Shown here: positions 8,001 through 15,700 of the stretch, piece by piece
How the letters are laid out: each line of letters starts with the position of its first letter
How positions within the stretch are numbered: position 1 is the first letter of the stretch
Assembly: GCA_948473115.1 (NCBI GenBank)
Contig: CAOKWI010000051.1
Coordinates: 1-32,756 of the forward strand
Length of the DNA: 32,756 nt
Direction: 5' to 3'
Source: an uncultured Lachnospiraceae bacterium
GTDB lineage: Bacteria; Bacillota; Clostridia; Lachnospirales; Lachnospiraceae
Program-made: the position numbers and the translations under genes
The notes under the pieces: model-generated
Databases searched by the model: none
What the model was told of the DNA's origin: nothing
What the model saw: the letters and a program-made list of their open reading frames with translations, nothing else

Positions 8001-8799
8001 GAAGCCTACGGTGTTCATTCCTGTCTTTCCGGGGACAAACTGTGAGTACGACAGCGCGAAGGCCTTTGAGCGGGCCGGTGCAAGCGTGGTGACCAGGGTA
8101 TTCCGGAATCTGAACGAGGCGGATATCAGGGCTTCCGTGGAGGAGTTTGAGAAAGCCATCGCCCAGGCGCAGATCATTATGTTCCCCGGCGGATTTTCCG
8201 CCGGCGACGAGCCCGACGGAAGCGCCAAGTTCTTTGCCACAGCGTTTCAGAATGAGAAGCTGAAGGAAGCGGTCATGAAGCTTCTGCATGAACGGGACGG
8301 TCTGGCGCTGGGAATCTGCAACGGATTCCAGGCGCTGATCAAGCTGGGGCTGGTGCCTCTCGGCGAGATCTGGGGACAGAATGAACATTCGCCCACGCTG
8401 ACCTTTAACACCATCAACAGACATATCTCCAAGATGGTCTACACAAAGGTGGTCTCCAACAAATCGCCATGGCTGCAGGAGGCCGGGCTGGGGAAGGTAT
8501 ACTGCAATCCCGCATCTCACGGCGAGGGACGCTTCGTGGCGCCGAAGGAGTGGCTGGATAAGCTGTTTGCCAACGGCCAGGTGGCCACACAGTACTGTGA
8601 CCAGGAGGGAAATACCTCCATGGACGAAGAGTACAATATCAACGGATCCTATTGCGCGATTGAGGGGATCACCTCCCCCGACGGGAGATGCCTGGGCAAG
8701 ATGGCGCACTCGGAAAGGCGTGATTCGGCTGTGGCCATCAATATCTACGGGGAACAGGACATCAGGATCTTTGAATCCGGTGTGGCATATTTTCAATAA
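5002..8799 (+). CDS. purL: Phosphoribosylformylglycinamidine synthase, single-chain, 1265 aa
   Basis: This enzyme converts FGAR, ATP and glutamine to FGAM in step four of purine synthesis, in the cytoplasm. It is the large form in which the PurS/PurL synthetase part and the PurQ glutaminase are one chain. The synthetase half contains the conserved LDTYWSDHCRHTTF near residue 215 and FKNETHNHPTEIEPFGGAAT near residue 325. The glutaminase begins around residue 1002 (FIPVFPGTNCEYD). Its nucleophile Cys1106 is in GICNGFQ and the triad partners His1236 and Glu1238 are in MAHSERRD. All are present, so it should be active. The length fits the family. A GGAGGAG site lies just before ATG 5002. No other pur genes are in the window, so it is away from a pur cluster here. 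Confidence 0.97.
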   Translation: MGNVRRIYVEKKEPFAVKAKELHEELKNYLGINVKGVRVFIRYDVENISDEVFAKACRTVFSEPPVDDLYEEGIEIPADGRVFSVEFLPGQFDQRADSAVQCVQFLKESEEPVIRTAVTYMILGGITEEEFDRIKAYCINPVDSRETGMEKPDTLITAFEDPADVKILEGFAQMKEKDLLTLYDSLSLAMTFKDFLHIQKYFREDEKRNPSMTEIRVLDTYWSDHCRHTTFSTELTEVEFGEGYYRSPIETTYQSYLDTREEIFAGRKDKFVCLMDLALMAMRKLKKDGKLSDMEESDEINACSVVVPVEMDYGDHRETEEWLVFFKNETHNHPTEIEPFGGAATCLGGAIRDPLSGRGYVYQAMRVTGAADPTVPVADTLKGKLSQKKLVRGAASGYSSYGNQIGLATGFVKEIYHPDYVAKRMEIGAVMGAAPRKNVIRETSDPGDIIILLGGRTGRDGCGGATGSSKVHTEQSIETCGAEVQKGNAPTERKIQRLFRREEVSRIIKKCNDFGAGGVSVAIGELADGLTVDLDKVPKKYAGLDGTELAISESQERMAVVVDPKDVEKFLGYAAEENLEAVAVAVVTEEPRLILNWRGKTIVNLKRAFLDTNGAHQETTVKVDIPDEKENYFEQYAVPAAGGKLEAGKVKEAWLTLLNDLNVCSQKGLVEMFDASIGAGSVFMPYGGKYQLTETQTMVAKLPVLRGRTDTVTMMSYGFDPCLSSWSPYHGAVYAVTESMAKIVASGGDFEKIRFTFQEYFRRMTGDPSRWSQPFAALLGAYDAQMGFGLPSIGGKDSMSGTFNDIDVPPTLVSFAVDIAKAGDIITPELKKPGNILVRFKMEKDDFDIPMYEDVAELYRFISHLIREKMVVSAYALDAKGAAAALSKMAFGNKLGVEIRDGVSADTLFENALGDILVEVLPEKLSVLTSSEHNVKVIGTVTEEPAFVYGDVRITLEEALASWTSRLEKVFPTRAARDTAPVESRLYQADSVYVCRNRVAKPTVFIPVFPGTNCEYDSAKAFERAGASVVTRVFRNLNEADIRASVEEFEKAIAQAQIIMFPGGFSAGDEPDGSAKFFATAFQNEKLKEAVMKLLHERDGLALGICNGFQALIKLGLVPLGEIWGQNEHSPTLTFNTINRHISKMVYTKVVSNKSPWLQEAGLGKVYCNPASHGEGRFVAPKEWLDKLFANGQVATQYCDQEGNTSMDEEYNINGSYCAIEGITSPDGRCLGKMAHSERRDSAVAINIYGEQDIRIFESGVAYFQ

Positions 8800-8885
8800 A
8801 TCAGTCATAAATCCGGTATAAGACAGTGATTGTCCGGACAGTGGGAGGACAGCTGCAAAACCGGAATAAGAAAGGGGAGATTATT

Positions 8886-10118
8886 ATGTTACTGGCTTTG
8901 GTGCCGCTTTTTGACGAGGATATGGCTGTGCGCGCCTATTCGATTTTCACCCAGAGGGACAATTTCTTTCTGGATCCCATGATGCAGGGAACCATGCAGA
9001 ATGACGGGGCTGCCGCTGTCTATGGCCTGGAGATGATCGAAAAGATGGGAATCGAGACCATTTCCGAGGACAGCGAGATCTTTGTTTCCGTGACCAATAT
9101 TTCAATCTTCACGGATATGGAGGAGCAGTGCAGCGCACCCCATGACCGGATCGTCATTCTGATCGACAACACGATCCCGCCTGTGGAGGTGTATGTAAAG
9201 CGTCTGCGGGAACTGAAGGCTCAGGGCTATAAGCTGGCGATCCGTAAGCTGGCGGTGGCGGACTTTGAGAATTACAGCGAAGTATTCAGGCTGATGGATT
9301 ATGTGCTTCTGAATAACCGTAAGATCGCCATTGACAAGGCTAAGATTTACTTCGGAAAGCTTTACCCGAATATCAAGCTGGTGGCGGGCAACATCAGCGA
9401 TATGGACACCTTTGAAAAGCTTAAGGCGTCCGGCGGATATCAGCTGTATGAGGGCGAGTTTTACCGCATGCCGGTGACAAGGGGCAACACGGAGATCTCC
9501 CCGTTGAAGGTAAACTATATCGCGTTAATGAATTCTGTCAACAGCCCGAATTTTGATCTGGCGGAGGCGGCTGATGTGATCGGACGGGATCCTGCGCTGA
9601 CGATCTCCCTGCTGCAGATGGTAAACCGCATGACGGTCAATTCCGGGATTACCACCATCCGTCATGCTGCGGCCATGCTGGGACAGAAGGAGCTGAGACA
9701 GTGGATCAACACGGCTGTGGTCAAGGAAATGTATGCTGACAAGCCCAGCGAGATCACCAGGCTTTCCCTTTTGCGTGCAAAGTTCGCGGAGTATCTGGCA
9801 ATACCCTTTCACATGGCAGTGAAGCAGGAGGAATTGTTCCTGATGGGGCTGGTTTCCGTGCTGGATGTTATTTTGGAGACATCAATGGAGGAAGCCCTGG
9901 AAAAGGTTAAGGTGACCGGTGAGGTGAGCACCGCTTTGACCCGGGGCGAGGGACCTCTGGCCAATGTGATGGAGCTGATCCGGCAGTATGAGAATGCCAA
10001 CTGGCAGGAGGTTACAAGACTGCTGCTGCTGGCAAACGTGGAGGTTTCCGTGGTCAATGACTGCTATATGAAGTCCCTGTACTGGTACAGGCAGCTGATG
10101 TTCGGCAGTGAAGAATAG
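8886..10118 (+). CDS. Degenerate EAL domain + HDOD domain signalling protein, 410 aa
   Basis: The architecture resembles YuxH-type proteins: an N-terminal EAL-like fold (residues about 1-200) followed by an HDOD domain (about 205-400). The start at 8886 is set by AGGGGAG at 8873-8879, 6 nt upstream; an in-frame ATG at 8826 lacks a site. The EAL part lacks the E-A-L signature and the DDFGTG-type metal loop, so it should not hydrolyse cyclic di-GMP; it may bind a ligand or partner. The HDOD part shows the expected DPALTISLLQMVN and a following helix pair around IRHAAAMLGQKELRQW. It lies 86 nt after purL on the same strand with no terminator seen between, so partial co-transcription is possible. 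Cytoplasmic; signalling role inferred from the family only. Confidence 0.85.
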   Translation: MLLALVPLFDEDMAVRAYSIFTQRDNFFLDPMMQGTMQNDGAAAVYGLEMIEKMGIETISEDSEIFVSVTNISIFTDMEEQCSAPHDRIVILIDNTIPPVEVYVKRLRELKAQGYKLAIRKLAVADFENYSEVFRLMDYVLLNNRKIAIDKAKIYFGKLYPNIKLVAGNISDMDTFEKLKASGGYQLYEGEFYRMPVTRGNTEISPLKVNYIALMNSVNSPNFDLAEAADVIGRDPALTISLLQMVNRMTVNSGITTIRHAAAMLGQKELRQWINTAVVKEMYADKPSEITRLSLLRAKFAEYLAIPFHMAVKQEELFLMGLVSVLDVILETSMEEALEKVKVTGEVSTALTRGEGPLANVMELIRQYENANWQEVTRLLLLANVEVSVVNDCYMKSLYWYRQLMFGSEE

Positions 10119-10206
10119 TGTCTGCTCCAGTACATCGCTGACTGACACCAATGCTGCGATGGTGTGAACCGCGGGTGCGGATCACTCAGGAATGACCGCA
10201 ATGATG

Positions 10207-10240
10207 CACCAGGATTCCGCAGGGCGGGATCCTGGTGTTT
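10207..10240 (+). terminator. Terminator after the EAL-HDOD gene
   Basis: CACCAGGATTCCGC (10207-10220) pairs with GCGGGATCCTGGTG (10224-10237) over 14 positions including one G-T pair, with an AGG loop and TTT after it. The T tail is short but the stem is very stable. Confidence 0.7.
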
Positions 10241-10311
10241 ATACGGCTTAACAGTCAAAAGTTCCGGGTAATCTGTCATAACGCCAGCCATATACGTTTC
10301 ACCAGTGCAGT

Positions 10312-10366
10312 AAGGGGATAGGTAGACCAGAACCCTTAAGCGGAAGCAAAAATGAATCCCCTTTTT
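10312..10366 (+). promoter_or_regulatory. Attenuator-like structure before the RibD_C gene
   Basis: AAGGGGAT (10312-10319) can pair with ATCCCCTT (10356-10363), which runs into TTTTT (10362-10366), ending 25 nt before the gene start. An alternative AAGGG (10312-10316) / CCCTT (10333-10337) pairing would compete. This looks like a terminator with an alternative fold, but the stem is only 8 bp. The sequence does not match the FMN riboswitch. Confidence 0.3.
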
Positions 10367-10391
10367 GGAGTACGGGAATTGGAGAAATAAA

Positions 10392-11072
10392 ATGGACAGA
10401 CCTGTTACAACATTATTTATGCTGATGTCTGTTGATGGCAAAATCAGTACTGGCGCGTCAGATGATTTGGATGTGGATAAAGACTTTCCTAAAATTGCAG
10501 GAGTGAAAGAAGGGTTACATCAATATTATGAAATAGAGCAGACAACGGATTTGTGGTCGCTTAATTCCGGAAGGGTGCAGGCTAAAATCGGTATTAATAC
10601 AGCCGACATTCCAGATAAAACACCTGTCTCTTTTGTGGTAATTGATAATAGACATTTGACGGAACATGGCATACGCTATTTGTGTGCTTTATCAAAACAG
10701 TTTGTGCTGGTTACGTCTAATGAGAAACATCCGGCATTTGAAATGGGAATTGATAATCTCCGTATCATATATCAAGATGAACTGTCGCTGAAAGAGGCTC
10801 TTACAAAACTCAAATCAGAATATGGCTGTGAGAGGATAACGATACAATCCGGCGGTACATTAAACGGAATGTTTCTTCGAGAAAAGCTGATAGATTATAT
10901 TGATATTGTCGTAGCGCCTGTATTAATTGGAGGTAAAGATACTTCCACTTTAGTTGATGGAAAATCCTTGTTGTCAGAAAGCGAGTTATCAAAATTAGGT
11001 GTGTTGAAACTGCAGGAATGTGTAGTTTTGGAGAATTCATATCTCAGGCTGCGTTATGAGGTGATTCGTTGA
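10392..11072 (+). CDS. RibD C-terminal domain (reductase-like) protein, 226 aa
   Basis: The fold is that of RibD_C / dihydrofolate-reductase-like proteins, which reduce a pyrimidine or related substrate with NADPH. Visible motifs are the start TTLFMLMSVDGKIS, the central VVIDNRH region and the late Gly-rich turn IQSGGTLNGMFLRE with the following DYIDIVVAPVLIGGKD. There is no N-terminal deaminase domain, so this is not full bifunctional RibD and no other riboflavin gene is near. ATG 10392 is preferred over 10365 because GGAG lies 7 nt before it. The gene is clearly AT-richer than its flanks and uses A/T-ending codons, which suggests acquisition. It stands between a terminator upstream and the carA promoter downstream. 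The substrate is unknown. Confidence 0.85.
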   Translation: MDRPVTTLFMLMSVDGKISTGASDDLDVDKDFPKIAGVKEGLHQYYEIEQTTDLWSLNSGRVQAKIGINTADIPDKTPVSFVVIDNRHLTEHGIRYLCALSKQFVLVTSNEKHPAFEMGIDNLRIIYQDELSLKEALTKLKSEYGCERITIQSGGTLNGMFLREKLIDYIDIVVAPVLIGGKDTSTLVDGKSLLSESELSKLGVLKLQECVVLENSYLRLRYEVIR

Positions 11073-11136
11073 CGGTTCCTTATGTCCGGAACGGATCCGT
11101 TTGTGAAATTCAGCGAAAAAATCGAAAGAGTTAAAT

Positions 11137-11169
11137 CGTAACAGTTTGGCCGAAGGCTGAACTGTTACG
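11137..11169. repeat. Palindrome with AACAGTT/AACTGTT ends
   Basis: CGTAACAGTT (11137-11146) is the exact complement of AACTGTTACG (11160-11169), and the interior GGCC-GAA-GGCT continues the stem to about 15 pairs. There is no T run afterwards, so it is not a standard terminator. Related sequences occur at 3517-3683 and 24930-24959. Confidence 0.7.
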
Positions 11170-11197
11170 TTAAATCTGGAATAGGCGGGATTTGTTA

Positions 11198-11226
11198 TTG
11201 CCCGTCTATTTCTTTTGTGGTAAAAT
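11198..11226 (+). promoter_or_regulatory. carAB promoter
   Basis: -35 TTGCCC (11198-11203), a 17-bp spacer, and TGG immediately before -10 TAAAAT (11221-11226). Transcription would start near 11233 and give a leader of about 135 nt before carA. That leader has small hairpins (GCCA-CAAG-TGGC at 11317-11328 and AATTGCCG-TTTA-CGGCAATT at 11332-11351) but no recognised PyrR-binding site. Confidence 0.6.
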
Positions 11227-11331
11227 GGAACGAAAAGTGTAAAACAAGAGACGGAGCAGGCTGTCTCAGGTGGCAGGAATTGGCATACATGGAAATATTG
11301 TCTCAGCTGAAAGATGGCCACAAGTGGCAAA

Positions 11332-11351
11332 AATTGCCGTTTACGGCAATT
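11332..11351 (+). promoter_or_regulatory. Hairpin directly upstream of the carA ribosome site
   Basis: A perfect 8-bp stem AATTGCCG / CGGCAATT with a TTTA loop. It ends 3 nt before the GGGAGG Shine-Dalgarno sequence (11355-11360). A similar hairpin sits before the ribosome sites of the genes at 28789 (minus) and 30883. Confidence 0.6.
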
Positions 11352-11368
11352 GACGGGAGGAGAAGAGT

Positions 11369-12742
11369 ATGAAGGCGTTTTTGATTTTGGAGGACGGCAC
11401 TGTGTTCCAGGGGACGCACATAGGTGCCCAAAAGGAGATCATCAGTGAAATTGTATTTAACACTTCCATGGCAGGGTATCTCGAAGTGCTGACCGATCCC
11501 TCATACGCGGGACAGGCAGTGTGTATGACCTATCCCCTGATTGGCAATTACGGTATCTGTAGAGATGACATGGAATCTTTCAAAGCCTGGCCTGACGGCT
11601 TCATTGTAAGGGAGCTCTCCCGTATTCCCAGCAATTTTAGAAATGATCTTACAATTCAGCAGTTCCTGGAAGAAAATGAGATACCTGGGATTGCCGGTAT
11701 TGATACCAGGGCGCTGGTCAAGATCCTTCGTGAGAAGGGCACCATGAACGGTATGATCACTACCGACGTAAATTACAGGTTTGAGGAAATACAGCCCAGA
11801 CTGAAGGAATATACCACAGGAAAGGTGGTGGAGAAGGTTTCCTGTCAGGAGAAGTATGCGTTGCAGGCTGTCACCGCCCTGTCCCAGAACGGCCCCCTTT
11901 CCGGCGCGGCCCGGTTTGACAGGGAGGCGTATGAGCGGGGGAAGAGAGAGCCCAGGCCTGCCCTGGTGAGGGAATTGAACGGCGCAGGCCTGAAGGTGGC
12001 GCTGATGGATTTTGGCGCCAAAAGCAATATTGCCCGGTCCCTGACCTCCAGGGGGTGTGAGGTCACGGTCTATCCCGCATGGACTGCGGCGGAAGAGATC
12101 ATTGCCGCAGGGCCGGACGGCATTATGCTCAGCAACGGGCCGGGGGATCCCAAGGAATGTACTTCCATTATTGAGGAAATCAAAAAGCTGTACCGCACGG
12201 ATATCCCAATCTTTGCGATCTGCCTGGGGCATCAGCTGATGGCCCTTGCCAATGGTGCGGATACGTATAAGATGAAATACGGGCACAGGGGCGGCAATCA
12301 TCCTGTGAAGGATCTGGAGACGGGGCGGGTCTATATTTCTTCCCAGAATCATGGCTATGTGGTGGATACGGACAGGCTGGATCCGGGTGTGGCGGTGCCT
12401 GCCTTCATCAATGTAAATGACGGCACAAACGAGGGGCTTTCCTACACCGGGAAGGATATATTTACGGTACAGTTTCACCCCGAGGCGTGCTGCGGCCCCC
12501 AGGATTCGGGATACCTGTTTGACAGATTTATTGAGCTTATGAAAAAGCATAAGGAGATAAAGACAGATAAAGATACAGATAAAGATATAAAAGCAGATAA
12601 CGACATAAAAGCAGATAAAGATATAAAAGCAGATAACGACATAAAAGCAGATAAAGACATAGAATCAGATAAAGATACAGAATCAGATAAAGATACAGAA
12701 TCAGATAAGGACATGAAAAAAGGAGGGAGCGAAAATGCCTAA
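11369..12742 (+). CDS. carA: Carbamoyl-phosphate synthase small (glutaminase) subunit with repeat tail, 457 aa
   Basis: CarA hydrolyses glutamine and passes ammonia to CarB to make carbamoyl phosphate for pyrimidines and arginine. The N-terminal CPSase small domain is seen at residues about 1-150 (NTSMAGYLEVLTDPSYAGQ). The class I glutaminase spans about 205-390, with nucleophile Cys285 in AICLGHQLMA and the pair His370 and Glu372 in FHPEACCGPQ. The normal protein would end near residue 395. Here it continues with a highly charged tail of eight hexapeptide units, of the type Asp-Lys-Asp-Ile-Lys-Ala, before the stop. A good GGGAGG site precedes ATG 11369. It overlaps carB by 8 nt and contains the carB ribosome site, so translation is coupled. 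Confidence 0.97.
   Translation: MKAFLILEDGTVFQGTHIGAQKEIISEIVFNTSMAGYLEVLTDPSYAGQAVCMTYPLIGNYGICRDDMESFKAWPDGFIVRELSRIPSNFRNDLTIQQFLEENEIPGIAGIDTRALVKILREKGTMNGMITTDVNYRFEEIQPRLKEYTTGKVVEKVSCQEKYALQAVTALSQNGPLSGAARFDREAYERGKREPRPALVRELNGAGLKVALMDFGAKSNIARSLTSRGCEVTVYPAWTAAEEIIAAGPDGIMLSNGPGDPKECTSIIEEIKKLYRTDIPIFAICLGHQLMALANGADTYKMKYGHRGGNHPVKDLETGRVYISSQNHGYVVDTDRLDPGVAVPAFINVNDGTNEGLSYTGKDIFTVQFHPEACCGPQDSGYLFDRFIELMKKHKEIKTDKDTDKDIKADNDIKADKDIKADNDIKADKDIESDKDTESDKDTESDKDMKKGGSENA
12578..12721 (+). repeat. In-frame 18-bp minisatellite at the 3' end of carA (8 units)
   Basis: Eight consecutive 18-nt units encode DKDIKA, DNDIKA, DKDIKA, DNDIKA, DKDIES, DKDTES, DKDTES and DKDMKK. Units 1-2 (12578-12613) and 3-4 (12614-12649) are an exact 36-bp duplication. 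Because 18 is a multiple of three, gain or loss of units keeps the carA frame and the carB overlap intact. Confidence 0.95.
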
Positions 12743-15700
12743 GAATCCGAATGTAAAACGTGTTATGGTAATCGGTTCCGGTCCCATCGTCATCGGGCAG
12801 GCCGCGGAGTTCGACTATGCAGGCACACAGGCGTGCCGTTCCCTGAAGGAGGAGGGAGTGGAGGTCATCCTGGTGAACTCCAATCCTGCCACCATCATGA
12901 CAGACAGGGATATCGCGGATAAAGTATATATTGAGCCTCTCACCGTAAAGGTCCTGGAACAGATCATTGAAAAGGAAAAGCCAGACAGTATCCTGCCCAC
13001 GCTGGGGGGACAGGCGGGGCTGAACCTGGGCATGGAACTGGAGGAGTCCGGTTTCCTGGCTTCCCATGGGGTGACGCTGCTGGGTACAACGGCGGCTACC
13101 ATCCGCAATGCGGAAGGCCGACAGGAATTCAAGGATCTGATGGAACGCATCGGGGAGCCCTGTGCGGCCTCCAAAGTGGTGGAAAATGTGCAGGAGGGCA
13201 TTGATTTTACCAATTCCATCGGATATCCGGTGGTACTGCGTCCCGCTTATACGCTGGGAGGATCCGGCGGCGGTATTGCCCACAACCAGGTGGAACTGGA
13301 GGAAATCCTGGAGAACGGCCTGCGCCTGTCCCGTGTGGGTCAGGTATTGGTGGAACGCTGCATCGCAGGCTGGAAAGAGATAGAGTATGAGGTGATGCGG
13401 GACAGCGCGGGCAACTGCATTACCGTGTGTAACATGGAAAATATCGATCCTGTGGGGGTGCATACCGGCGACAGCATTGTGGTTGCGCCGTCCCAGACCC
13501 TGAGCGACAAGGAATACCAGATGCTGCGCACCTCCGCCCTGAAGATCATCAGTGAACTGAAGATCACCGGCGGCTGTAACGTACAGTTTGCACTGCATCC
13601 TACCAGCTTCGAGTATTGTGTGATCGAGGTGAATCCCCGTGTGAGCCGTTCCTCGGCACTGGCCTCCAAGGCCACAGGCTATCCCATCGCAAAGGTGGCG
13701 GCGAAGATCGCCCTGGGATATACCCTGGATGAGATCAAAAACGCCATTACGAAGAAGACCTACGCTTCTTTTGAGCCTGCGCTGGATTACTGTGTGGTCA
13801 AGATTCCAAGGCTGCCCTTTGACAAATTTATCACGGCAAAGAGAACCCTGACGACCCAGATGAAAGCCACCGGAGAGGTTATGAGCATCTGCGACAATTT
13901 CGAGGGCGCGCTGATGAAGGCAATCCGTTCCCTGGAACAGCATGTGGACAGCCTGTTAAGCTATGATTTCAGCGCGCTGTCCGCGGAGGAACTGAAGGAG
14001 CGCCTGGCGGTGGTGGATGACCAGCGGATCTGGGTAATCGCGGAGGCCTTGAGAAAAGGCATTGATTACGATACCATTCATGGGATCACCATGATAGATT
14101 CCTGGTTTATTGACAAGATCGCCATCCTGGTGGAGATGGAGCAGGCGCTGGGAAAGGGACCTCTCACGGTGGAACTGCTGCAGGAGGCCAAACGGATCGA
14201 ATTTCCCGACAGCGTGATTGCGAGGCTGACCGGGAAGACGGAAGAAGAAATCAAGAACATGCGTTGTGATAACGGCATCCGGGCGGTCTATAAGATGGTG
14301 GATACCTGTGCGGCGGAATTTGCGGCGTCAACGCCCTATTACTATTCTGTCTACGGGGGAGAGTGTGAAAGTGCGGAGAGAAATTCTAATGCGCATGCCA
14401 GTGCGGGAAGAGTTTCTAACGATGTTTCACCAGAGGGAGAAGCGCCGGGAAGTCCTGTATCTTCCCCTGGTTTTGCGGCAGATGTACAGGAGAATATGGC
14501 GGACAGCCGCAAAAAGGTGCTGGTGCTGGGATCCGGACCGATCCGGATCGGGCAGGGGATCGAGTTTGATTACTGCTCTGTCCATGCCACATGGGCTTTT
14601 TCCAGAGCGGGCTATGAAACGATCATTATTAACAATAATCCGGAGACCGTAAGCACGGACTTTGATATAGCGGACAAGCTGTATTTCGAACCGCTGACGG
14701 CGGAGGATGTGGAGGCTGTGGTCAATATCGAGCATCCTGACGGCGCGGTGGTGCAGTTTGGCGGACAGACTGCCATCAAGCTGACAGAAAGCCTGATGAA
14801 GATGGGTGTGCCCATTTTAGGGACGAAGGCGGAGGATGTGGATGCCGCGGAGGACAGGGAGCTCTTTGACAGGATCCTGGAGGAGACGAAGATCCCCAGG
14901 GCCGCAGGGGGAACGGTATATACCGCGGAGGAGGCAAAGGCGGTGGCGAACCGTCTGGGTTATCCGGTGCTGGTGCGTCCCTCCTATGTGCTGGGCGGAC
15001 AGGGGATGCAGATCGCCCTTTCCGATGCGGAGATTGAGGAATTTATGGAGATCATCAACCGCATTGCACAGGATCATCCGATCCTGGTGGACAAGTATTT
15101 ACAGGGCAAGGAGATAGAGGTGGATGCAGTCTGTGACGGTACGGATATCCTGATTCCCGGCATCATGGAGCATATTGAGAGGACGGGAGTCCACTCCGGG
15201 GACAGCATCTCTGTGTATCCTGCGCCTACCATCGGCAAGCTGGTAAAGGATAAGATCGCGGAGTATACCAGAAGGCTGGCAAAGGCGCTGCATGTGAAGG
15301 GGCTGATCAATATCCAGTTTATCGCCATCGGCGAGGATGTATATGTGATCGAGGTAAATCCCCGCTCCTCCCGCACAGTGCCCTATATCAGCAAGGTGAC
15401 CGGTATTCCCATTGTGGATCTTGCCACGGAGGTGATCCTTGGCAAGACCATCCGGGAGCTGGGCTATGAGCCGGGTCTGCAGCCGGAGGCGGCGTATTAT
15501 GCAATTAAGATGCCGGTGTTCTCCTTCGAGAAGATCCGGGGGGCGGAGGTCAGCCTGGGACCGGAGATGAAGTCCACCGGCGAGTGCCTGGGCATCGCGA
15601 GGGAATATCACGAGGCCCTGTATAAGGCATTCCTGGGGGCTGGGGTGAACCTGCCCAAATATAAGAACATGATCATTACGGTGAAGGATGCCGATAAGGG

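Noticed and set aside
6994..8808. Long minus-strand open frame opposite purL
   Set aside because: It lies wholly within the conserved purL coding region and has no domain or ribosome site; a shadow caused by codon bias.
10241..10391. FMN riboswitch before the RibD_C gene
   Set aside because: The strongly conserved FMN aptamer segments are absent; only a weak attenuator-like pairing is seen.
12578..12721. CRISPR-like array
   Set aside because: The 18-bp units are contiguous and coding in carA, with no spacers, and no cas genes are present.
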